Origin: JBAZTO01 sp041661865
GTDB lineage: Bacteria; Planctomycetota; Phycisphaerae; SM23-33
Direction: 5' to 3'
DNA: 64,000 nucleotides
Assembly: GCA_041661865.1 (NCBI GenBank)
Contig: JBAZTO010000015.1
Coordinates: 1-64,000 of the forward strand
This document shows, in pieces, positions 35,252 through 44,124 of this stretch. How positions within the stretch are numbered: position 1 is the first letter of the stretch; every line of letters begins with the position of its first letter. Both the position numbers and the translations under genes were made by a program. The notes under the pieces were generated by a model, which did not search any database, had not been told where the DNA came from, and was given only the letters and a program-made list of their open reading frames with translations.

Positions 35252-37201
35252 TTACGCGCTCTGGTCGAAAAGCTGCTGAGCGACGGTGACGATATCCTCC
35301 GCCGTCAGGTGGACCTGCTTGAGGATGTCCTCGGGGGTCTTGGCGCTCTTGGGCACGCTCTCGACGTACATGGAGCGGACATTGACGCCCAGGTCGCTGG
35401 CGGCCGCCGCCGCGGTGATTTCGTCGGCGAAACCGCCGAGGTAGTTGTCCTCGACCACCAGGATCGTCCCGCGGCAATCGTCGCCGATGCGGAGGATCTC
35501 GTCGGTCATCAGCGGCATGGAGTAGGCGTCGATCAGGCTGGCTGAGAGGCCCGACTTTTCCTGGAGCATCTCGATGGCCCTGCGGGCCACGTGCACCATG
35601 TAGCCGCTGGCGACGATGGCCAGGTCTTCGCCGTCAACCAAGTGCTTGAAGCCGCCGATAGTGAACTCCTCGCTCTCGTCGTAGATGAAATCGACATCAG
35701 GCCGGTGGGTCCGCATGTAGCAGACGCCCTCGGTGTTGGCCATCAACTCGGTGAGCTTGAAGGCTGAGACCGCGTCGGAGGGGCAGAAGACGCTGATGGC
35801 GGGCTTGCCCTTGGCGTTACGGCTGTGGGCGAAGGAACGCATGAAGGCCAGGTCCGGCAGGCCCATCTGGCTGGGGCCGTCGGCGGCCAGCGACACGCCC
35901 GCGTGCGAGCCGCACAGCTTGATGTTGGCGTTGCTGATGACGGCCATCTCGACCTGGTCGTAGCCGCGGACCAGGAACTTGGCGAAGCTGGAGGCGAAGG
36001 GAATCCGCCCGCCGGCGGCGAGTCCCACAGCCGCCGAGATCATGTTCTGCTCGGCGATGCGGGCTTCAAAGTACCGCTGGGGATATTTCTTGGCAAAGCC
36101 GTCGGTGAAGGTGGAATTCTTCACGTCGCCGTCGGTGGCGGCGATGCGTTCGTCGGCGCCCAGGGCTGCCAGGGCCACGCCGTACGCGCGGCGGGTGGAC
36201 AGCTTGCGGTCGGCCAGGGCCTTTTCCAGGCCGGCCGTCTTCATCGCGTCGGAGAAGTTGCCGGCGGAGATCGCGCCGCCGCCAGGCCGCTTGACCGACT
36301 GCGGGGCCGAGAGCTTCTCGACCGAAACGTCCGGCGCGCCGGCCACGCCCAGTTCGGCGGCCAGGGCGTCGATGTCGGCCATCGCCGCGGGGATCTGCGC
36401 CTCGGTCAGCGGCTTGCCGTGATAGGTGTGCTTCTGGAGTTCCTTCACGCCCCAGCCCTTGACCGTCTTGGCGACGATGGCGATGGGCTTGTCGGTTGCC
36501 TCGGCGGTCAAGGCCGCGAAGACCTCGTTCCACTTGTGGCCGTCGATGACCTTCACGTCAAAGCCGTAGACCTTGAGCTTCTCGGCCATGACCTCGGCCG
36601 ACTGCTGGTGGGAGACGTAATCGCTCTGGGCCTGCCCGTTGCAGTTGAAGATGGCGCGAACGGCGGTGAGCTTGTGGTCGATGATGAAGTCGAGCGCTTC
36701 CCAGACCTGGCCTTCGCGGCTTTCGCCGTCGCCCAGGATGCAGAAGATCTTCTTGTCCGAGCCGTCCAGACGGGCCGCACAGGCCAAGCCGGCCGCGACG
36801 GACAGGCCCTGGCCCAGCGAGCCGGTGGCCGCGTCGAACAGCGGGAAGCCCAGGGCGGGGTTGGGATGGCCGTCCAGCAGGCTGTCGTTCTCGCGCAGGG
36901 TCATCGCGTCGTCAAAATTCAGGGGAACACGGCGGTCCTGAATGCCGGCGACTCCGCCCAGTTCGCAGTAGGCGGCATAGACCATCGGGACGGCGTGGCC
37001 TTCGGACAGCACCAGGCGGTCGGCGCCGGTGTTCCAGGGGTTCTTGGGCTCGTAACGCATGACCCGGTACATCAGGGCCGTGACCAGGTGAATCAGCGCC
37101 AGCCCGCTGGAAGGGTGCCCGCTGCCGGCGGCGGTACACATCTTGACGACCATCCTGCTGAGCTTGACGACCTTTGCGTCGAGGTCCTTATATTCTGCCA
37201 T
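35252..37201 (-). CDS. tkt: Transketolase
   Basis: 649 aa, full length, both TPP-binding and pyrimidine domains plus the C-terminal domain. Motifs are AAGSGHPSSGLALIHL, the ThDP site GDGESREGQVWEAL, and IAEQNMISAAVGLAAGG with the catalytic Glu. It transfers two-carbon units between pentose, tetrose and triose phosphates. The N-terminal sequence resembles the animal-type branch rather than the E. coli TktA branch. ATG 37201 has GGGAG six bases upstream; a frame extension to 37240 is rejected. It could regenerate ribulose-5-phosphate for the HxlA/HxlB pair, although those genes are 11 kb away. Confidence 0.95.
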   Translation of the reverse strand: MAEYKDLDAKVVKLSRMVVKMCTAAGSGHPSSGLALIHLVTALMYRVMRYEPKNPWNTGADRLVLSEGHAVPMVYAAYCELGGVAGIQDRRVPLNFDDAMTLRENDSLLDGHPNPALGFPLFDAATGSLGQGLSVAAGLACAARLDGSDKKIFCILGDGESREGQVWEALDFIIDHKLTAVRAIFNCNGQAQSDYVSHQQSAEVMAEKLKVYGFDVKVIDGHKWNEVFAALTAEATDKPIAIVAKTVKGWGVKELQKHTYHGKPLTEAQIPAAMADIDALAAELGVAGAPDVSVEKLSAPQSVKRPGGGAISAGNFSDAMKTAGLEKALADRKLSTRRAYGVALAALGADERIAATDGDVKNSTFTDGFAKKYPQRYFEARIAEQNMISAAVGLAAGGRIPFASSFAKFLVRGYDQVEMAVISNANIKLCGSHAGVSLAADGPSQMGLPDLAFMRSFAHSRNAKGKPAISVFCPSDAVSAFKLTELMANTEGVCYMRTHRPDVDFIYDESEEFTIGGFKHLVDGEDLAIVASGYMVHVARRAIEMLQEKSGLSASLIDAYSMPLMTDEILRIGDDCRGTILVVEDNYLGGFADEITAAAAASDLGVNVRSMYVESVPKSAKTPEDILKQVHLTAEDIVTVAQQLFDQSA

Positions 37202-37395
37202 AGCGATCTCCCACGTTCCTTTCCGTCTAACTAGTGTCAATACAAAGGGTCATTACCGTAATAAAAGGGTCGCAATTTCGCAAGAACCAAAGCGAAGAAA
37301 GTATAGGCTGCCGGAGGAATCATTCCATGCGGCCTGCCCCCGCTCCGAGCCTTCCCTTGCGCGGGCCCTCCGGTGACGCAGCCTTTCCGGGCCAC

Positions 37396-39570
37396 TCAGC
37401 CGCGCTTGGTCCAGAAGGGGCCCTTGGGCTTCTTGGTCCGGGCGGTGCGGAAGGTCTTGCCCGACAGGGTAACGGTGGTCTCGATGGCGGCGGCCTGGGC
37501 TTCCTTCTCCTGTATGTGCTTGCGGATGACCCACTGCTCGACCACGCTGGAGGCCGTCGAGGCCATGATGTAGAGCGTCAGGCCCGAGGGGGCGGTGTAG
37601 AAGAAGAACAGCATCATGACGGGCATCATGTACTGCATCATCTTCTGCTGCTTCTGCTGTTCGGGACTGGGGGCTGCGGGGGTCATCTGCGGGGTCATCT
37701 TCATCTGTAGGTACATCGCCACCGTCAGCAGCAGGGGCAGCAGGTTGAAGGTGTGGCCGATGTAGGGCAGGTTGTCCGACCAGGTGAACAAGGCGTCAGG
37801 CCCGGCCAGGTCGGTGATCCAGAAGGGCAGGAAGCCGGCATGTCGCAGTTCCACCGTCGCGCTGAGGGCGGTGTAGAGGGCGATCCAGATGGGCATCTGG
37901 AGGACCGTGGGCAGGCAGCCGAGGATTGGGGTGAACCCCTGCTGCTTGTAGAGGCCCATCATCTCCTTGTTGAGGGTGTTCTTGTCGTCGGCGTACTTTT
38001 CCTGGAGCTTCTTCATCTGCGGGGCGAGCTTCTGCATCTTGGACATGGAGACCTGGCTCTTCTTGGTCAGGGGATGCAGGACCAGGCGAACCATGAACAC
38101 CAGCAGGATGATGGCCACGCCGTAGTTGCCCAGGGAGATGATCGAAAGCTTGTCCAGCAGCCACATCATGCCGAACGTCAGCGGGGCCCAGGTGCAGCAG
38201 CTTCCGAAGTCGATGGTGCCGATGTAGTCCAGTTGCTGGTAGATGGCCTTGTAATAGGGATAGTCGGGGTTGGTGAACAGGTCGCGTTTCTTGGGGCCCA
38301 CGAACAGCTCGAACCGCACTTCCTTGCCCGCCTGGCCCGGTTCGAGCAGCAGGTCGGGAATCTTCACGCCGGTGGCGAAGGTGCGGCTGGTGGGGCTTTC
38401 CTGCTCGGCGATGTCGTAGAACTCCGCCTTCAGTCCGGTCGCGGCCAGTTGCGGCGGCGCGCCGGCCGGCTGGCTGGTGGTTGTCTCGGGCTTGAGATAG
38501 AGCATCGAGCCGAAGAACTTGTCGACGTGGCCCAGCCACAACACCGGCGGGTTGGCGTCCGACTTCCCGAGGGCGTTCTCGGCCCCGATGGTCATCTTGG
38601 CCAACTGGTCGGCCTTGTTCAGCACCACCTGGACCTTCCCGTCGGCGACCTTGTGCAGGCCATAAGCCACGGCCCGGTTGTCGGCGCGAGGGTCTTCGCT
38701 GGGCAGCCCGGTGGGGCCACGCTGATTGAGTGTCACCTTCACCGCGCGCGACGAGAGGTTCTCCACCTTCAGCGACACCGAGACGGTGTAGTCGCGCTTG
38801 GGGAGGGTGTAGGTCTTGGTCAGCTTGATGACGGGGTGGTTACGGGCCTGGTCCCAACTGGCCCCGCGATAAAAGGTATAAGCATAGCGGGCCGAGTCGG
38901 CACTGGCCTCTTCCAGCACCCAGGCCTTGGAGTCCAGGATGTCGATGTACTGGTAGGAACCGGTCTCGCCGGCAAACTCGATGCCGACAGCCTTGGTCGC
39001 CAGCGGCAGGACCTGGCCGCCATCGCCGGGCACGGGGTTGAGGATGCTGACGTGCCCTTTGTACTTGGCTGGGTCGGCCAGCCGGCGCTGCTCGTAGTGG
39101 GCCGGGTCGGCGTGGTAAAGCTGCTTGTCGGCCACCGTCGCAAAGTACTGCGACATCTTGGCGGTGTAGATGCTCGCCCCGTTAGCCGTCAACTGCACCT
39201 GCATCAGGTAGCCGTTGGGGTCCTCCAGTGAGCCCAGCGTCGCCGACTGGGCGGCGGGGGGAAGCTGGCCGAACCATTTCTCCGCCGGGCCCGAAGCCGC
39301 GGTAAGCGTCGCGCCGCCCTCGGATGCGCCCGACTCGGTCGGCGCCGGCGAGGCCGGCGCTTTGGGGGCCACCGGCGCGGATTGCGCCGTCGCGGCGGGT
39401 GCGGCGCTGGCTGGGGCGCCACTGGGCGCGTCGGCCGGCTGGGCCGAGGCCTGGGCCAGGGCGGTTTGTGGGGATGTGGCGGGGTTGGCTGCGGGGCGGT
39501 TGGTATAGACCAGCACACCCAGGCCGCCCACTAAAATCACCAGCGCTACAGCAAATCGTCGCAGGTCCAC
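37396..39570 (-). CDS. yidC: Membrane protein insertase YidC
   Basis: 724 aa with a GTG start; AGGAG lies five bases upstream. One N-terminal helix is followed by an Ala/Pro-rich linker (about 25-95), the large periplasmic beta-supersandwich domain (about 100-440) and the conserved insertase core with LGNYGVAIILLVFMVRLVL, PLTKKSQVSMSKMQKLAPQM and PILGCLPTVLQMPIWIALY. It inserts proteins with or without SecYEG. The phosphoesterase gene ends eight bases before it, so they share a transcript. The Ala/Pro linker is longer than in E. coli. Confidence 0.96.
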   Translation of the reverse strand: MDLRRFAVALVILVGGLGVLVYTNRPAANPATSPQTALAQASAQPADAPSGAPASAAPAATAQSAPVAPKAPASPAPTESGASEGGATLTAASGPAEKWFGQLPPAAQSATLGSLEDPNGYLMQVQLTANGASIYTAKMSQYFATVADKQLYHADPAHYEQRRLADPAKYKGHVSILNPVPGDGGQVLPLATKAVGIEFAGETGSYQYIDILDSKAWVLEEASADSARYAYTFYRGASWDQARNHPVIKLTKTYTLPKRDYTVSVSLKVENLSSRAVKVTLNQRGPTGLPSEDPRADNRAVAYGLHKVADGKVQVVLNKADQLAKMTIGAENALGKSDANPPVLWLGHVDKFFGSMLYLKPETTTSQPAGAPPQLAATGLKAEFYDIAEQESPTSRTFATGVKIPDLLLEPGQAGKEVRFELFVGPKKRDLFTNPDYPYYKAIYQQLDYIGTIDFGSCCTWAPLTFGMMWLLDKLSIISLGNYGVAIILLVFMVRLVLHPLTKKSQVSMSKMQKLAPQMKKLQEKYADDKNTLNKEMMGLYKQQGFTPILGCLPTVLQMPIWIALYTALSATVELRHAGFLPFWITDLAGPDALFTWSDNLPYIGHTFNLLPLLLTVAMYLQMKMTPQMTPAAPSPEQQKQQKMMQYMMPVMMLFFFYTAPSGLTLYIMASTASSVVEQWVIRKHIQEKEAQAAAIETTVTLSGKTFRTARTKKPKGPFWTKRG

Positions 39571-39578
39571 TCGCTCTC

Positions 39579-40358
39579 CTAGCGCCCGTCCTTGAGCCGC
39601 GTACCAAGGTATTCGTCCAGCTCAGGAATGGCGTGTACGGCCTTCATCATGGTTTCGACGTCGTAAGACACCCGGACGAACCGCACGGCTTCGGGTTCGA
39701 CCAGCACATAGCAGGCACGGCTGTCGCGGTCGCGCGGCTGGCCGACCGAACCGACGTTGATCAGCGCCTTGCGGCGGGGATCGACTTCGTGGACCCCTTC
39801 CAGCTCGTCGGGGCTGTAGAAGTCCGGCGTCTGCGTGAAAACGCCCGGCACGTGCGTGTGCCCGACGAAGCAGAGGTGGCCGAACCGCTCGAAGATGCCC
39901 TGGACCTTGGCTGGACTGTTGTAGATGTCGTCGGGAAAAACGTACTCGTTGACCGGGCGGCGGGGGCTGCCGTGGAGGAACACCAGTTCGCCCATGCCGT
40001 AGGGCGCCCCGTCCATAGTGTGCTTGATGGGCATCTTGCCCAGAAAGTCCCAGCGGGCGGCCCGCTTGGCTGGATCGGGCTCGTCCTCCAGTTGCTGGCG
40101 TGTCCAGAAGCAGGCCGTCTCAGCCCCGGTGTTGAACTTCACCGGCTCGAACAGCACCGCGTAGTCGTGGTTGCCCATCAGCGTCACCGAGGCGTTGGCC
40201 ATCACCAGGTCCAGGCAGCCGCAGGGATCGGGCCCGTAGCCAATCACGTCGCCCAGGCAGATGATCTGCTTGACGCCACGATTGGCTATGTCGGCCAACA
40301 CCGCCTGGAGGGCCAGGGTGTTGGAATGAATGTCGCTGATGACCGCCAACATCGTCAT
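39579..40358 (-). CDS. Calcineurin-like metallophosphoesterase (YfcE/DUF851-type)
   Basis: 259 aa. The metal ligands are in order: DIHSN near the start, GDVIGYGPDP, GNHDY, and GHTHVPGVF with a later Asn-rich NVGSVGQPRD, the pattern of small Mn/Fe phosphoesterases that cleave phosphodiesters or phosphomonoesters. The physiological substrate is unknown. AAGGG precedes the ATG. It is the first gene of a short operon with yidC; a CACAGAG palindrome lies upstream. Confidence 0.92.
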   Translation of the reverse strand: MTMLAVISDIHSNTLALQAVLADIANRGVKQIICLGDVIGYGPDPCGCLDLVMANASVTLMGNHDYAVLFEPVKFNTGAETACFWTRQQLEDEPDPAKRAARWDFLGKMPIKHTMDGAPYGMGELVFLHGSPRRPVNEYVFPDDIYNSPAKVQGIFERFGHLCFVGHTHVPGVFTQTPDFYSPDELEGVHEVDPRRKALINVGSVGQPRDRDSRACYVLVEPEAVRFVRVSYDVETMMKAVHAIPELDEYLGTRLKDGR

Positions 40359-40480
40359 TTCCCTTATAACGAACCGCTTATGCTAGCGGCGAAGTGCGGT
40401 CAAAGTCAAATGGGTTTAACTTCCCATTCACGGGGGGTGTACGCAGATTTTCCAGCCATCCAGGAAGCACGGCAACGACT

Positions 40481-40602
40481 ATCACAGAGAACACGGAGGC
40501 CACAGAGAACGTCAACAAGAGTTGGCAGGCACAATAGTGTGCGAGAGCCTTATTTCACCATGCGGTTCTCCGTGGCCTCTGTGATCTTTGTGCTCTTTGT
40601 GA
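40481..40602. repeat. CACAGAG long palindrome, copy 1
   Basis: A left arm starting ATCACAGAGAACACGGAGGC (40481) faces a right arm GGTTCTCCGTGGCCTCTGTG (40564-40583) that continues to about 40602, with a loop of about 50 bases. It sits between divergent phosphoesterase and tsaB genes, in their shared promoter region. Confidence 0.75.
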
Positions 40603-40614
40603 TATTAAGAACGA

Positions 40615-41331
40615 ATGGACACGGTCTCCATTGCCATTGAAACATCCTGCCGCGCCGGTGGATTGGCCCTGGGCTGCGGCGAGGCGGTCACGGCGACCAT
40701 TGAATTCGACGCCTCGGCCCGCCACGCCACGCACCTGGTGACGCAGCTGAAGGAACTGCTGGACAAGGCGGGGCTTTCCCCCGCCGACCTGAGCGAATTG
40801 TACATCTCAGCCGGGCCGGGCAGCTTCACGGGCCTGCGGGTGGGCATCACCGTCGCCCGCACAATGGCCCAGGCCCTGCCGCGGGTTCGATGCGTGGCGG
40901 TCCCCACCCCCCAGGCCGTCGCGGAAAATGCCCGCTGCCTGTCCTGGGAGCACCTGGCCGTGGTGCTCGACGCCCGCGAAGGCCAGGTCCATGCCAGCCT
41001 GTTCGAGCGAAATGGCCAGCAGATCGTTTCCTCCTCCGTGCCGCCGCGGCTGTATCGCCCCGAGGAATTCCTCTCGGCCGCCCCGCGACCGCTGCTGCTG
41101 ATTGGCGAAGGCCTGGGTTACCACGAGCCGTTTGCTTCCGCCCTTCGGCCGGCGGGGCCGGGCGCCGAGCGCGCGCCGCTGCCGCCGGAGGTCACGCTCG
41201 CGCCGGCCGAGTTGAACCTGCCCGGCGCCCGCGGCGTCTGGGCCGTCGGAAGGCGCATGGCCGCAGCCGGACAATTTGTCCCCTGGGCCCAACTGCTGCC
41301 GGTCTACGTTCGCAATCCCTTCGGAACCTGA
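40615..41331 (+). CDS. tsaB: tRNA threonylcarbamoyladenosine biosynthesis protein TsaB
   Basis: 238 aa. The ASKHA fold begins VSIAIETSCRAGGLAL; the typical SAGPGSFTGLRVGITVARTMA segment is clear. TsaB lacks catalysis itself and scaffolds TsaD and TsaE in making t6A37 of ANN-decoding tRNAs. The C-terminal half is more variable, as usual. It is followed by the inverted-repeat cassette containing a DUF1570 gene. Confidence 0.93.
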   Translation: MDTVSIAIETSCRAGGLALGCGEAVTATIEFDASARHATHLVTQLKELLDKAGLSPADLSELYISAGPGSFTGLRVGITVARTMAQALPRVRCVAVPTPQAVAENARCLSWEHLAVVLDAREGQVHASLFERNGQQIVSSSVPPRLYRPEEFLSAAPRPLLLIGEGLGYHEPFASALRPAGPGAERAPLPPEVTLAPAELNLPGARGVWAVGRRMAAAGQFVPWAQLLPVYVRNPFGT

Positions 41332-41386
41332 CGGTCGGGCCTGGCCTCATTGCCTACTGCTCTGTCGCTCGTCAAACGATGGATTA

Positions 41387-41457
41387 GGTGCCACTGCTGC
41401 GGTGTTTGCAGCAGTGTCGACGCCATGCACGGCTGCACACGACGCAGCCGTGGCACC
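41387..41457 (+). repeat. Two-hairpin GTGCCAC repeat, left arm of DUF1570 cassette
   Basis: 71 bases bounded by GGTGCCAC and GTGGCACC, containing a CTGCTGC/GCAGCAG hairpin and a CGGCTGC/GCAGCCG hairpin. It is nearly identical to the reverse complement of 42537-42607. Similarity continues inward for about 30 bases (CATCTG, CAGAGCA). Confidence 0.8.
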
Positions 41458-41543
41458 AATCGCTTCATCTGCGACAGAGCACCAGGCGATTTCATCGCAA
41501 AGAAGTCTCCCGCCGCCGAACCCCGGCCGGTATAATCGGTGGT

Positions 41544-42512
41544 ATGACTACATTTCGTGTTCTTGCAGTATCGGTCTGTCTTGCGGGTTTGGCGGGATGT
41601 CAGTTGGCTCAGGGTAACGCGCCACAGGGGACGCCAATGGCCACGGCCGTCAAACGAGCGCCGTGGACCACCGGATCGTGCCTGGCCAGCCAGCACTATG
41701 TCGTCTACTGCACGACGAATAACCGGGCTCTGGAGACCTTCCTGCCCGGCTTCATGGAGGCAGCCTACGACAACTATCTGGCGCTGACCTGCTTGTCCGA
41801 GCGGCGGCTGAAGGAACCGTTGCCCATCTACCTGATGGGGACGCGGGCGGAGTGGGCCTCGCTGACTACCTCCGTCGTGGGCGCCAACGCCAAGACCTAC
41901 CTTGCCCTCCAGGCCGGCGGGTACTGCTACCAGGGCGTCTGCGTTTTCTGGGACATCGGCAACCTGCCCACCTTCACGGTGGCCTCACACGAGGGGTTCC
42001 ACCAGTTCCTCCACCATCGCCTCGCCGACCGTCTGCCCATGTGGCTGGAGGAGGGCATGTGTACGGTGGCTGAAGGCTACGACTTGTCCGAGGACCACGT
42101 CACCTTCACCGCCGATCGCAACGTGCTTCGCTTCTCGGATCTGCGAAACGCGATCGTGGCGGGCAAGTGGATACCCTTGGGCAAGCTCCTGCCGATGGAC
42201 GCCGGCGATGCCGTCGTCGGCAGCAACGTCGAGGCCGTCGGGTACTATGGCCAGTTGTGGGCCCTTCAGCAGTTCATCCGCTCCCGGCCGGACTACAAGG
42301 CGGGGCTGACCCGGCTGCTGGCCGACGCGGAAAAAGGAAAGCTCAACACCGCGATGGGCATGACCGCGCCGCAACTGGCCCAGCTTCGCAGCAACGGCAA
42401 GGCCTACAACCAGACCGTCTCGCCCGTGCTATTCCGACAGTACATCTGTTCAGACCTGGCCGGTTTTGAACGCGACTACTTCGCCTACGCCAAGAAGATC
42501 GCCCGGCTCTGA
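41544..42512 (+). CDS. DUF1570-type lipoprotein with HEXXH metallopeptidase motif
   Basis: 322 aa. The lipoprotein signal ends in LAGLAGC. A gluzincin-like zinc motif His149-Glu-Gly-Phe-His153 (VASHEGFHQFLHH) is followed by PMWLEEGMCTVAEGY, where Glu169 or Glu170 is a fitting third ligand. DUF1570 proteins are common in Planctomycetota; their substrates are unknown. ATG 41544 follows only eight bases after a TATAAT sequence, so a leaderless message is conceivable. The whole gene is framed by long inverted repeats, unlike its neighbours. Confidence 0.88.
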   Translation: MTTFRVLAVSVCLAGLAGCQLAQGNAPQGTPMATAVKRAPWTTGSCLASQHYVVYCTTNNRALETFLPGFMEAAYDNYLALTCLSERRLKEPLPIYLMGTRAEWASLTTSVVGANAKTYLALQAGGYCYQGVCVFWDIGNLPTFTVASHEGFHQFLHHRLADRLPMWLEEGMCTVAEGYDLSEDHVTFTADRNVLRFSDLRNAIVAGKWIPLGKLLPMDAGDAVVGSNVEAVGYYGQLWALQQFIRSRPDYKAGLTRLLADAEKGKLNTAMGMTAPQLAQLRSNGKAYNQTVSPVLFRQYICSDLAGFERDYFAYAKKIARL

Positions 42513-42536
42513 TGCTCTGCCACATCTGATCTGATA

Positions 42537-42607
42537 GGTGCCACGGCTGCGTCGTGTGCAGCCGTGCATAGCGTCGACACTGCTGCAAACACCGCAGCAG
42601 TGGCACC
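42537..42607 (-). repeat. Two-hairpin GTGCCAC repeat, right arm of DUF1570 cassette
   Basis: Inverted copy of 41387-41457 with only a base or two different, 25 bases after the DUF1570 stop. It abuts another repeat family at 42612. Confidence 0.8.
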
Positions 42608-42611
42608 CGGA

Positions 42612-42668
42612 AATTTGCACGGGCGGGACGCCCGTGATACTCATGGGCAAGATGCCCATGCTACGTTC
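42612..42668. repeat. Partial copy of the 1914-2046 palindromic element
   Basis: Matches 1983-2039 at almost all 57 positions: CACGGGCGGGACGCCCGTG hairpin followed by CATGGGCAAGATGCCCATG hairpin. The left half and the CTAACAAAACG end are missing. Confidence 0.75.
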
Positions 42669-42679
42669 TGAGACAGTTT

Positions 42680-42859
42680 CTAGGGGCGCATGGCCCACCA
42701 GGTGACGGCAGCGCCGAAGACAGCCCAGCCGATCATCGAGGCTGCCAGGTGCGCCCGTCCTGTACACACGCCGGACGAGCAGATCCTCGCCCGCCCAGCC
42801 AGCAATCCGACCGCGGCGCCGGCCGCCGCGCCGGCCAGGAGTTTCAGGACTATTTCCAT
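42680..42859 (-). CDS. Small DUF6132-like membrane protein
   Basis: 59 aa. Glycine/alanine-rich hydrophobic helix 1 (LKLLAGAAAGAAVGLLAG), then a Cys motif RICSSGVCTG, then helix 2 (ASMIGWAVFGAAVTWW). This helix-CSSGxC-helix layout matches the small DUF6132 family; the function is unknown, and the two Cys residues suggest redox or metal contact. GAGGTG lies seven bases before the ATG. I derived this gene by reading the strand directly because it is shorter than usual ORF cutoffs. Confidence 0.75.
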   Translation of the reverse strand: MEIVLKLLAGAAAGAAVGLLAGRARICSSGVCTGRAHLAASMIGWAVFGAAVTWWAMRP

Positions 42860-42987
42860 CGATCTGCACCTCTGCTCATACTACGTCGCGTATCGCGGGT
42901 TACCTTTAGAGAACTGCTAAAGTTGCTCCCGCCTGATTACCGACGCTTGTGATAGGCGCTTAAAGAAGCGCCCCAGGCAGGTGTCCT

Positions 42988-43086
42988 ATGATAAAAGCCC
43001 TTCCCTATATCGTCGGCTTGGCGGAGATGCTGGTGCTGGCCGCCGGCGCCGGAATGCTGATCCTCGCCGCCTGCACAATTCTCTAG
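42988..43086 (+). CDS. Possible 32-aa membrane peptide
   Basis: The frame encodes MIKALPYIVGLAEMLVLAAG and a further 12 residues ending AACTIL, one plausible transmembrane helix. AGGCAGGTG precedes the ATG, and a GGCGCTT/AAGCGCC hairpin (42955-42972) lies upstream. The size makes chance coding hard to exclude. Confidence 0.4.
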   Translation: MIKALPYIVGLAEMLVLAAGAGMLILAACTIL

Positions 43087-43153
43087 CGAATCTCGAATCG
43101 CCCGTTGTGTCGGCGGATCGCCCGAGCATCAGAGGTGCGACTCTTCCCCGCCC

Positions 43154-43894
43154 TTATTCCCCGTATCCATCCACGATGGCCGGCAATTCGGCGATGCTCT
43201 TGACGGTGTGGCGAGGCCTGATCGAGGAATGGGCGTGCAGTCCGCGGGGATCCTTCAGGACCGAAATCATGCCGACGCCATTGGCCCCGGCGATGTCGGC
43301 CTTGGGGGAATCGCCCACGAAAAGCGCCTCGCAGGCCCGCAGGCCGGTGCGTTCCAGGGCGGCTCGGAAGATGCCTGGGTGAGGCTTGCGGTAGAACACG
43401 TCGCAGGAATAGACACGCACCGGGAAGAACTCCAGCAACCCCGCCTGCCTGAGATGGCGATCCAGCACCACGGCGGGGATGAAAGTATTGGAAACAAGGG
43501 CCAGGGTCAACCCGTGATCCTGGAGATGCTTAAGGGATTGTATCAAAACGGGTTCCATCGTCGCGCAACGGCTGAGCGGCTCATACCACAGCCAGGCCAG
43601 CTCGTTGAGCTGTTCGGTGGAGAGATTGTGCCCCATGTCGCTGCCCAGGCGCCCGATCAGTTCCAGCGAGCTGAATTCCTTGCGGGTGATGTGGCTCTTG
43701 AAATAGCTCCAGCGGACGGCCCACAGTTGGCGGCGGTGGAACTTGGCAAAGGGCGGCAGGGGCTGATGGAGCGACAAGAGGTACTGGTAGGCCAGTCGCG
43801 CGCCGGCCTCAAAGAGGCTTACCACGTCCACGTGCCCGAAATCCAGAAGCGTGTCGCCCAGGTCGAACAGTATGCCCTTGATCCGCTCAGCCAT
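43154..43894 (-). CDS. HAD-superfamily hydrolase
   Basis: 246 aa. Motif I is ILFDLGDTLLDFG with the nucleophilic Asp, motif II is LALVSNTF, motif III Lys is in the YRKPHPGIFRAAL region and motif IV is FVGDSPKADIAGANGVGM, placing it in subfamily IA with a helical cap. It is probably a phosphatase for a small phosphorylated metabolite; the substrate is unknown. The ATG has no strong ribosome site. The gene follows, on the same strand, a promoter-terminator unit at 44012-44153 that could act as its attenuated leader. Confidence 0.88.
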   Translation of the reverse strand: MAERIKGILFDLGDTLLDFGHVDVVSLFEAGARLAYQYLLSLHQPLPPFAKFHRRQLWAVRWSYFKSHITRKEFSSLELIGRLGSDMGHNLSTEQLNELAWLWYEPLSRCATMEPVLIQSLKHLQDHGLTLALVSNTFIPAVVLDRHLRQAGLLEFFPVRVYSCDVFYRKPHPGIFRAALERTGLRACEALFVGDSPKADIAGANGVGMISVLKDPRGLHAHSSIRPRHTVKSIAELPAIVDGYGE

Positions 43895-44011
43895 TTTCGA
43901 TATCCGTCATTTAGCTCGATAGAAAGGCTATACGTGTCGGGGTCGGTTTGCAAGAAGGCGGTTTTCTCCGAGCTCCAAGCGTTGCGGTTGGGGCAGATGG
44001 GGCGTTGCGGC

Positions 44012-44052
44012 AAAAAAAACCTCCGAACCGCGCTCAGAGGGCGGATCGGAGG
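44012..44052 (-). terminator. Strong intrinsic terminator
   Basis: On the minus strand 44052-44041 pairs with 44031-44020 (12-bp stem, one mismatch), followed by eight T residues (44019-44012). No minus-strand protein gene lies immediately upstream, so it ends the small transcript described here. Confidence 0.88.
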
Positions 44053-44118
44053 TCGCCACGGCTGGGAATCAGCCGATATCCAAAACCATCACCCTCGGGC
44101 GGGAGTGGCCTCAAATCT
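44012..44118 (-). ncRNA. Candidate small RNA or attenuator leader, about 107 nt
   Basis: A near-consensus promoter and a strong terminator delimit a minus-strand transcript of about 107 nt starting near 44118. Inside it are a CGGCTG/CAGCCG hairpin (44059-44075) and the terminator stem. No convincing protein frame is present, and I do not recognise 6S, 4.5S, tmRNA, RNase P or a known riboswitch. It may be a free small RNA or a leader that controls the HAD gene 118 bases beyond the terminator. Confidence 0.6.
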
Positions 44119-44124
44119 CCAAGC

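Noticed and set aside
41531..41544. TATAAT eight bases before the DUF1570 ATG as a leaderless promoter
   Set aside because: No -35 element is found at the right distance, so it is noted only as a possibility in the gene entry.
44012..44118. Known RNA families (4.5S, 6S, fluoride or other riboswitch) for the orphan RNA
   Set aside because: Conserved blocks of these RNAs, such as the GGAAGGAAGCAGCC-type loop of SRP RNA or the full crcB core, are not present.
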